Assembly (NCBI GenBank): GCA_015060255.1
Contig: SUYV01000020.1
Coordinates: forward strand, 3,420-38,565
Direction of reading: 5' to 3'
Source of the DNA: Bacteroidales bacterium
Lineage (GTDB): Bacteria > Bacteroidota > Bacteroidia > Bacteroidales > UBA932
DNA: 35,146 bases
Within the stretch, counting starts at the first letter, position 1; every line of letters starts with the position of its first letter. The notes under the pieces are model-generated. The model worked only from the letters and a program-made list of their open reading frames with translations. It did not search any database and was not told the origin of the DNA. Shown here in pieces: positions 29,774 to 35,146 of this stretch. Both the position numbers and the translations under genes were made by a program.

Positions 29774-32101
29774 TTATCTTACGATTACTTCGTCAATGAA
29801 CAGGAAGCCCGGACTGCCTGCGCCCGGATGCCACTCAGGCAGTGATGTGCAGCACTCGGCTGTAACCTTGAGGTATTTTGCCGATGTCTCAGGGAACTGC
29901 AGCGTATAATCGATCGTGCCGTTTCCGTCATTGATGTTTTCAATGCCGGTGACGTCCATGTGTGCAACCTCAGTGAAGTTCTCTCCGTCATCAGAAGTGA
30001 GCACCTTTACATTCTCAGGCTGGAACACCCAGTCGTGCTTGAACACGAATGTGCTGAGTGTGACCTCGCTGTAGGCAGCTCCGCCCATGTCGAGCACCGC
30101 CTCGAAAGGCTGGTTGTACCAACCTGCGAAGTCGCCGCTGTTGTATGGGCCTTCGCCCACGAGACCGTCTGTGAGGAGGTCAGGGCAGGTGAATGTATAG
30201 TTAGGATGTGTCTCAGTCAGGGTCTGCACAGGACGGCCCATGGCCTTGTGTGCGGCGAATGTCTTCTTGAAAGTCCTGCCTGTAAGGCCGTTCTTGTCGC
30301 TTCTTGCCATGATGGTGCAGCTCTCGAGGATCTCGATCGGCTCGGTGTAGAGCGGTGACTCGAGGGTAGGCTCTGTGCCGTCAGTGGTATATCTGATCGG
30401 AGTCTCGCCCTGTGCGTCAAGGATCACTTCTACGCAGCCCTTCTCATTGTTTACCTTGATGTCGCCTTTTGTGTCGAAGATATGTTTTCCATAGTCATAT
30501 CCCATCACGTCATAGATTGCGCAGAACTCGTCGGCGCTGTCGAAGAACCTGTCCCAGTTCTTCACCTCAGGCTGGCACCACTGCACCTCGCAAAGAGCCG
30601 CAAGGCGAGGGAGGAGCATGTAGTGGAGGTGGTCAGGGGTTGTGATGTACTCTGTCCAGAGGTTAGCCTGCACTCCGAGTACATGAGCCTTCTCTTCTTC
30701 GGTCATGTCTTCAGTGAAAGGCTCATATGAATAGCACTTCTCTACAGGGAGGTAGCCGCCGATTGCCAGAGGCTCGTTCTCCTTGTCGAGAGACTGATAG
30801 TAGTCAAGATAGTAGAATGTGTTAGGGGTCATGATGGCGTCGTGTCCCATGCGGACTGCCTGGAGGCCGCCTGCGACACCTCTCCATGACATCACTGTGG
30901 CATTAGGCGCGATCTCGCCCTCGAGGATCTCGTCCCATCCGATGAGCTTCTTGCCCTTCTCGGCGAGGAACTTCTCCATTCTTGCTGTCACATACCCCTG
31001 GAGGTAGTGCTCAGCCTTGTATTTGTCGTCGTCCTTGAGGCCGAGCTCCTTGATCTTTGCCTGGCAGTGAGGACACTTCTCCCAACGGACCTTAGGGCAC
31101 TCGTCGCCGCCGATGTGTACATATTCGGCAGGGAAGAGCTCGCATACTTCGGCGAGTACGTCCTCAAGGAACTGCATGGTCTTCTCCTTTCCTACGCAGA
31201 GAACGTCGTCTGCAATGCCCCACAGGCCCCATACTTCATATGGACCGCCAGTGCATCCGAGCTCCGGATATGCTGCAAGAGCTGCAAGCATGTGGCCGGG
31301 GAGGTCGATTTCTGGAATCACTGTGATGCCCTTTGCGGCAGCATATTCGAGAACTTCCTTTACCTGCTCCTGAGTGAAGTAGCAGCCTTCGCCGTATGGT
31401 GTGTTGTCAAACTCGTTGCTCTCGAAGATGTGGCCGATGATGGTCTTGTTTCTGATGGATCCCACCTCTGTAAGACGAGGATATTTCTTTATCTCAAGTC
31501 TCCAGCCCTGGTCGTCGGTGAGGTGCCAATGGAGAGTGTTGAGCTTGTGGACCTCCATGATGTCGAGGTATCTCTTCACTTCGTCAAGGTCGAAGAAGTG
31601 ACGTGATACGTCCATGTGGAGGCCTCTGTATGAAAATCTTGGCGCGTCGTTGATTACTACGCAAGGGAGAGTCCATGCAAGGTCTGCTGCCTCTGCAGTG
31701 CCGTATACCTCTGCGGGAAGCATCTGCTTTATGGTCTGGATAGCATAGTTGAATCCGTTCAGGCCGGATGCCTTCACTTCAACGCCCTTGCCTGTCACCT
31801 TGAGCGTATAAGCCTCAGCCTGCATTGACTGATCGAGAACGAAGCGGAATCCGTTGCCGCCGTTGACAGCGCTCTCAGCGCCTGTCACGAGCGAAAGCTG
31901 CTGTGCGAACTTCTCGATGACAGCCACAGACCTTTCGTCGAGGCCCTCGCCGATTGTAAATCCGGCGCCACTGACATCAAAACTTCCGCTCTTTACCTGA
32001 ACCTCGTTCGGATAAGGTACGACATTGATTGTCTGTACATCTTTTGGCGCACAAGCGGCTGCTGCAATGAGTACAGACAGGAGGATAAGGGTCTTTTTCA
32101 T
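29774..32101 (-). CDS. GH20 beta-N-acetylhexosaminidase lipoprotein
   Basis: A 775-residue glycoside hydrolase releasing terminal beta-linked GlcNAc/GalNAc from glycans. Signal peptide with lipobox AAAC (Cys17). Domains: GH20 N-terminal beta domain (about 20-150), GH20 barrel (about 155-500) with the HWHLTDDQGWR motif near residue 192 and the catalytic Asp333-Glu334 pair in HIGGDECPK, a small CHB_HEX-type C-terminal domain with a TTDGTEPT motif near 565, and a final ~140-residue F5/8 type C-like carbohydrate-binding domain. Probably surface-exposed, for host mucin or other glycans. It is not next to a susCD pair. Its promoter region carries a long inverted repeat. Confidence 0.93.
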   Translation of the reverse strand: MKKTLILLSVLIAAAACAPKDVQTINVVPYPNEVQVKSGSFDVSGAGFTIGEGLDERSVAVIEKFAQQLSLVTGAESAVNGGNGFRFVLDQSMQAEAYTLKVTGKGVEVKASGLNGFNYAIQTIKQMLPAEVYGTAEAADLAWTLPCVVINDAPRFSYRGLHMDVSRHFFDLDEVKRYLDIMEVHKLNTLHWHLTDDQGWRLEIKKYPRLTEVGSIRNKTIIGHIFESNEFDNTPYGEGCYFTQEQVKEVLEYAAAKGITVIPEIDLPGHMLAALAAYPELGCTGGPYEVWGLWGIADDVLCVGKEKTMQFLEDVLAEVCELFPAEYVHIGGDECPKVRWEKCPHCQAKIKELGLKDDDKYKAEHYLQGYVTARMEKFLAEKGKKLIGWDEILEGEIAPNATVMSWRGVAGGLQAVRMGHDAIMTPNTFYYLDYYQSLDKENEPLAIGGYLPVEKCYSYEPFTEDMTEEEKAHVLGVQANLWTEYITTPDHLHYMLLPRLAALCEVQWCQPEVKNWDRFFDSADEFCAIYDVMGYDYGKHIFDTKGDIKVNNEKGCVEVILDAQGETPIRYTTDGTEPTLESPLYTEPIEILESCTIMARSDKNGLTGRTFKKTFAAHKAMGRPVQTLTETHPNYTFTCPDLLTDGLVGEGPYNSGDFAGWYNQPFEAVLDMGGAAYSEVTLSTFVFKHDWVFQPENVKVLTSDDGENFTEVAHMDVTGIENINDGNGTIDYTLQFPETSAKYLKVTAECCTSLPEWHPGAGSPGFLFIDEVIVR

Positions 32102-32105
32102 GTGA

Positions 32106-32158
32106 TTATCGTGTTTTAGTGTTTTCCAGTCGCGAAGATAGGGAAAACAACACGATAA
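32106..32158 (-). promoter_or_regulatory. long inverted repeat enclosing the hexosaminidase promoter
   Basis: TTATCGTGTT (32106-32115) pairs with AACACGATAA (32149-32158), and GTTTTCC (32121-32127) with GGAAAAC (32142-32148): 17 bp with a 5-base bulge on one side. The 14-base loop contains, on the minus strand, TATCTTCG (32133-32140), one base off the -7 consensus. The structure ends 4 bases before the hexosaminidase start codon. Confidence 0.7.
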
Positions 32159-32167
32159 AGCAACCTT

Positions 32168-33838
32168 CTAGGCAAGCAGAAGGATGATTATCTGGGCGGA
32201 GATCACCCTGAGGAAGATGCTTACGGGGTATACTGTCGCATAGGCTACGGCAGGGTCCTCTCCTTCGGATGCAGGGCCGGCGTAGTCGAGGGCGAATGGA
32301 TTCGCCATTCCGCCGCACAGCATGCCGACATTGTCTGCGTATTCGGTCTTGAATATCTTCGCTGCCACGAATCCGGTGATGAATACCGGCAATATGCATA
32401 TCAGTATGCTGACAGCCACCCATTTGAGGCCTTCGAGAGTGAATACGGTCTCGAAGAATCCGGCTCCGGCGCTCAGGCCCAGACCTGCCAGATAGATGGT
32501 CAGTCCGAGCTGGCGAAGCATGAGGTTGGCACTACGTGTTGTATATGTAGCGATGTGGAATCTCGGTCCGAATGCTCCCATCAGGATGCCGACGATGATC
32601 GGTCCGCCGGCGATGCCGAGCTTGATAGGGGTGCTGATGCCGGGGATTATGATCGGAATGCTTCCAAGGACGAGTCCCAGGATGATTCCAATGAACAGCG
32701 ACAGCAGATTAGGATTCTTGAGCTGCTTAGCCTCGTTTCCGAGTATTATGCTGACGTTCTCCACAGCGCGCGCCTCTCCGACTATGGTAAGCTTGTCGCC
32801 GAGCTGCAGGCGGAGGTTTCTGCTTGGCAGAAGGTCGATGCCTGCACGGTTCACGCGTGTGATGTTGATGCCGTATGAATTGCGGAGGCGAAGGTCTCCG
32901 AGCCTTGCTCCGTTATGCTTCGGCTTGGTAACCAATATCTTACGCGAAACGAGCTGGCTGTCTATTGCATTCCAGTCGATGCCCTTCTTGTTCCAGTCGG
33001 TGTTCTCCTTGTGGCCGAAAAGCGTCTGTATGCGCTCGACATCCTTCTTGCCTGAGATGACAAGCACATGCTCATCCTTTTCCAATACGGTCTCGGAAGT
33101 CGGGATGATCAGTTTCTCATCCTTCCATATTCTCGAAATCACAAACTGGCAGTCAGCATTCTTGCGGATCTCCATGATCGTCTTTCCGAAGATTGACGGA
33201 TTGCTGATCTGGTATTCGGCTACATAAGTGTTGTCTGTGTTCGCAGTGCCGCTCTTTTCCTTGATCTTCGGAGCAAGCAGCTTCTTCATCAGCATGACGC
33301 TCAGCACCATTCCGAGCAGTCCGAACGGATAGGCTACGGCGCAGGCCATGGCCATGCTGTTGGATGCCTCGACATTGTCCGGCGCGATCTGCAGGAGCGC
33401 CTGCTGGCCTGCTCCCAGCATAGGTGTGTTGGTGACGGCTCCCGCGAGGAGACCGACGGTGTCCGGGGCGGAAATGTCAGTCACCCAGAATGCTGCGATG
33501 GCTGTAAGTGAGCCCGTGATGATCAGCAGGAATGCAAGCAGGTTGAGTTTGAGGCCGCCCTGCTTGAACGATGAGAAGAATCCGGGTCCTACCTGAAGTC
33601 CGAGGGAGTATATATATAATATGAGTCCGAAATTCTGCGCAAGCGCAAGCATTTCAGGATTTATCGTGATGCCGAAATGTCCGGCTATGATTCCTGCGAA
33701 GAATACGAATGTCACTCCCAGCGATACGCCGAAGACCTTTATCCTGCCTAAGGCAAGCCCCGTCGCGCATATCAGCGACAGGATCATCACTGCCTGAATG
33801 AAAGTATGCTGTGTAAATAATTCTGTAAACCAGTTCAT
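32168..33838 (-). CDS. AspT/YidE-type membrane transporter with two TrkA-C domains
   Basis: A 556-residue protein with the symmetrical build of the aspartate:alanine exchanger family: about five N-terminal helices (to ~residue 185), a cytoplasmic middle with two TrkA_C (RCK_C) domains (about 205-290 and 295-375; ENADVLV-type strands such as KDEHVLVISGKKDVERI and LQLGDKLTIVGEARAVENV), then five C-terminal helices (about 380-556). Conserved GLxxG and GxxxxTP segments (GAVTNTPMLGAGQQAL) lie in the first half. The substrate is unknown; relatives such as YidE and YbjL are uncharacterised. It starts 12 bases after the chromate transporter gene's stop and may be cotranscribed. Confidence 0.88.
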   Translation of the reverse strand: MNWFTELFTQHTFIQAVMILSLICATGLALGRIKVFGVSLGVTFVFFAGIIAGHFGITINPEMLALAQNFGLILYIYSLGLQVGPGFFSSFKQGGLKLNLLAFLLIITGSLTAIAAFWVTDISAPDTVGLLAGAVTNTPMLGAGQQALLQIAPDNVEASNSMAMACAVAYPFGLLGMVLSVMLMKKLLAPKIKEKSGTANTDNTYVAEYQISNPSIFGKTIMEIRKNADCQFVISRIWKDEKLIIPTSETVLEKDEHVLVISGKKDVERIQTLFGHKENTDWNKKGIDWNAIDSQLVSRKILVTKPKHNGARLGDLRLRNSYGINITRVNRAGIDLLPSRNLRLQLGDKLTIVGEARAVENVSIILGNEAKQLKNPNLLSLFIGIILGLVLGSIPIIIPGISTPIKLGIAGGPIIVGILMGAFGPRFHIATYTTRSANLMLRQLGLTIYLAGLGLSAGAGFFETVFTLEGLKWVAVSILICILPVFITGFVAAKIFKTEYADNVGMLCGGMANPFALDYAGPASEGEDPAVAYATVYPVSIFLRVISAQIIILLLA

Positions 33839-33850
33839 GTCAAGTCCTTT

Positions 33851-34399
33851 TTAATATAGAAGTACTCCCGCGATGCCACCTGCTAATATCATCAGTATCG
33901 GATTTACCTTTCCCCACAATGATGCGGCGAACGCCACAGCGAAGAGCACCCAGCTCTTCCAGTCAGGGAAATTTTCAGGCGTTATGAGTATTACGGCTGC
34001 AGCGCCGATCAGACCCACGACGGCAGGCTTCAGGCCGCTCATCACGCCGGTGAAAATGGAGTTGCTGCTGAATTTTGCGTATAGCTTGCACATTGTCAGC
34101 ACAATGATGAACGACGGCAGTACGACTGCCAGAGTCGCGGTGACAGATCCGAGTGTGCATACGAAATGTGATGCGCCTGTTGCTGCCAGGACGTCATATC
34201 CCACATAGGTGGCACAGTTGATTCCGATCGGACCCGGGGTCATCTGCGATATGGCCACAATGTCGGTGAACGCACCCTCGGTAAGCCAGGCATGCTCGGT
34301 CACAACCTCCGCCTGAATGAGCGAAAGCATGGCATACCCACCTCCGATGGTGAACATTCCGATCACAAAAAACGTTATGAACAATTCCCAGAAGACCAT
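33851..34399 (-). CDS. short chromate transporter family protein, second half
   Basis: A 182-residue CHR-family membrane protein starting MVFWELFITFFVIGMFTIGGGYAML, the family signature (FxxIGxFTxGGGYAM). The QMTPGPIGINCATYVGY segment corresponds to the PGPxA motif of ChrA. In-frame codons upstream of 34399 lie inside the preceding gene and lack a membrane start, so they are excluded. It overlaps the upstream paralog by 25 bases. Such short proteins work as a pair with opposite topology. Chromate is the named substrate, but in anaerobic gut-type bacteria the physiological one is unclear. Confidence 0.87.
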   Translation of the reverse strand: MVFWELFITFFVIGMFTIGGGYAMLSLIQAEVVTEHAWLTEGAFTDIVAISQMTPGPIGINCATYVGYDVLAATGASHFVCTLGSVTATLAVVLPSFIIVLTMCKLYAKFSSNSIFTGVMSGLKPAVVGLIGAAAVILITPENFPDWKSWVLFAVAFAASLWGKVNPILMILAGGIAGVLLY

Positions 34400-34917
34400 T
34401 TTGCTACAGCTGCTGCTATTATGATTACCGTCAATAATATATATATAGGTGAGACGTCGAGAAAGGCGACAAGCGCCAGTGTCACTCCCGACAGTATCCA
34501 TGCCCACCATTTTTTGTTGGCTGTCTTTGCCATGTTCAGCATAGGCACCGCTATGAGTGCTACCACCACCGGTCTTATACCCTTGAAGATGCGGATGACC
34601 GTCGGATTGTCCTGGTATCCGCTGAATGCCATTGCTATTATCAGTATTATGAGGAAAGAAGGGAGGATACTGCCCAAAGTCGCAACTATGCTTCCGACGG
34701 TTCCTCTGAGCTTATGGCCGGTGAATATGGATATGTTCACAGCGAGAAGACCCGGTGCTGCCTGGGCAAGGGCTATGATGTCGATAAAGTCCTCTTCCTT
34801 AAGCCAGCCTCTCTTGACAATTTCGTCTCTGATTATGGGAAGCATCGCGTAACCTCCACCGATTGTGAAGGCTCCGATTTTCGCAAAAACGAAGAATATT
34901 TTCCATAAACTGACCAT
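34375..34917 (-). CDS. short chromate transporter family protein, first half
   Basis: A 180-residue CHR-family protein, starting MVSLWKIFFVFAKIGAFTIGGGYAML and containing ALAQAAPGLLAVNISIFTGH, the counterpart of the PGPxA segment with Leu in place of Pro. It is paralogous to the following gene and overlaps it by 25 bases, an arrangement that keeps the two subunits in equal supply. The start is 70 bases from the divergent rRNA-type promoter. Confidence 0.87.
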   Translation of the reverse strand: MVSLWKIFFVFAKIGAFTIGGGYAMLPIIRDEIVKRGWLKEEDFIDIIALAQAAPGLLAVNISIFTGHKLRGTVGSIVATLGSILPSFLIILIIAMAFSGYQDNPTVIRIFKGIRPVVVALIAVPMLNMAKTANKKWWAWILSGVTLALVAFLDVSPIYILLTVIIIAAAVAKWSSGNCS

Positions 34918-34964
34918 AGTAAAGACAAAATTAATAACTTTTTTGAAAAAATCTTGAAAAAAAA

Positions 34965-34995
34965 TTTGGAGGTAAAGAAAAAATATCTACCTTTG
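34965..34995 (+). promoter_or_regulatory. strong promoter, probably of an rRNA operon
   Basis: TTTG (34965-34968) and TACCTTTG (34988-34995), 19 bases apart, with A/T-tracts upstream that resemble an UP element. The boxes match the consensus exactly. Confidence 0.75.
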
Positions 34996-35146
34996 CAGTC
35001 CCGTTCGAAAAACGGACAACAACAAGTTCATTGAAAAGACTGATTTACTGTACAAGAAGCAAGTACCGAGAAAATACAATTTATCGAGAAGCGTTAATTC
35101 TTTTGGAAGAATTATTAAGTGTCAGAATCAAACTGGAAATATAGAA
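34996..35146 (+). other. probable rRNA operon leader running off the window
   Basis: No open frame is supported. The transcript would begin with a small hairpin, CCGTT (35001-35005) with AACGG (35011-35015), followed by GTTCATTGAAAAGAC, ACCGAGAA and TAAGTGTCAGAATCAAAC, which look like the boxA-type and spacer sequences found before 16S rRNA in Bacteroidota. 16S rRNA itself is not reached. The leader of another highly expressed RNA or gene is the alternative. Confidence 0.6.

Noticed and set aside
31007..31606. 199-codon plus-strand frame opposite the GH20 gene, and a similar 243-codon frame at 32496-33227 opposite the AspT-type transporter
   Set aside because: Both are shadows of clear genes with motif-complete products.
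1..35146. CRISPR arrays, insertion sequences, tRNA genes
   Set aside because: I saw no regularly spaced repeats, transposase motifs or cloverleaf sequences. A scan with tRNAscan-SE and a repeat finder would settle this.

Overview
The window comes from a Bacteroidales-type member of the Bacteroidota. This follows from repeated promoters of the TAnnTTTG (-7) / TTTG (-33) type about 19-20 bp apart, starts without clear Shine-Dalgarno sequences, and family choices typical of the group: a Bacteroides-type cytochrome b of fumarate reductase, a type I-beta DAHP synthase fused to chorismate mutase, C10 protease lipoproteins, GH20 lipoproteins and short two-subunit chromate transporters. No rRNA or tRNA gene lies fully inside, but the last ~200 bases look like the promoter and leader of an rRNA operon that begins just past the window end.

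Layout. 1-6,350: tail of an M16-like peptidase, a DUF3109 Cys-cluster protein, a small membrane protein, a coiled-coil membrane protein with hemW, an Xaa-Pro aminopeptidase, and a lone succinate dehydrogenase/fumarate reductase cytochrome b gene. 6,484-7,818: pyrH and frr. 7,865-12,022: aromatic amino acid operon (pheA, aminotransferase, tyrA, DAHP synthase-chorismate mutase) behind a previously unlabelled leader: a 19-codon ORF with 6 Phe and 3 Tyr codons, followed by mutually exclusive antiterminator and terminator hairpins. 11,991-14,143 (minus): dusB and lpxK. 14,277-18,228: pfkA, then rplM-rpsI-rpsB-tsf with structured leaders before rplM and rpsB.

18,285-26,777 is a more accessory, partly AT-rich stretch: a C10 cysteine protease lipoprotein overlapping a second lipoprotein; an intact higBA toxin-antitoxin operon facing a membrane-protein/ECF-sigma operon; a decayed partial duplicate of the junction between these two; menA with a CPBP protease; and a candidate toxin-antitoxin pair with a perfect operator palindrome inside its promoter, followed by a MerR regulator. 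The last block (toxin-antitoxin plus merR) is flanked by two direct copies of a ~57-bp hairpin-bearing repeat. 26,798-34,917: HAD hydrolase and cyclophilin lipoprotein, a polysaccharide flippase, a GH20 hexosaminidase whose candidate promoter lies in the loop of a long inverted repeat, an AspT/YidE-type transporter, and paired chromate transporter halves.

The strongest candidate for something undescribed is the Phe/Tyr attenuator at 7,865-8,025, which would set expression of the whole Phe/Tyr branch by ribosome stalling. Also notable are the partial duplication around higBA, the repeat-flanked toxin-antitoxin/merR cassette, and a short palindromic repeat (four copies) at gene ends. All family calls rest on reading motifs by eye; no database search was run.
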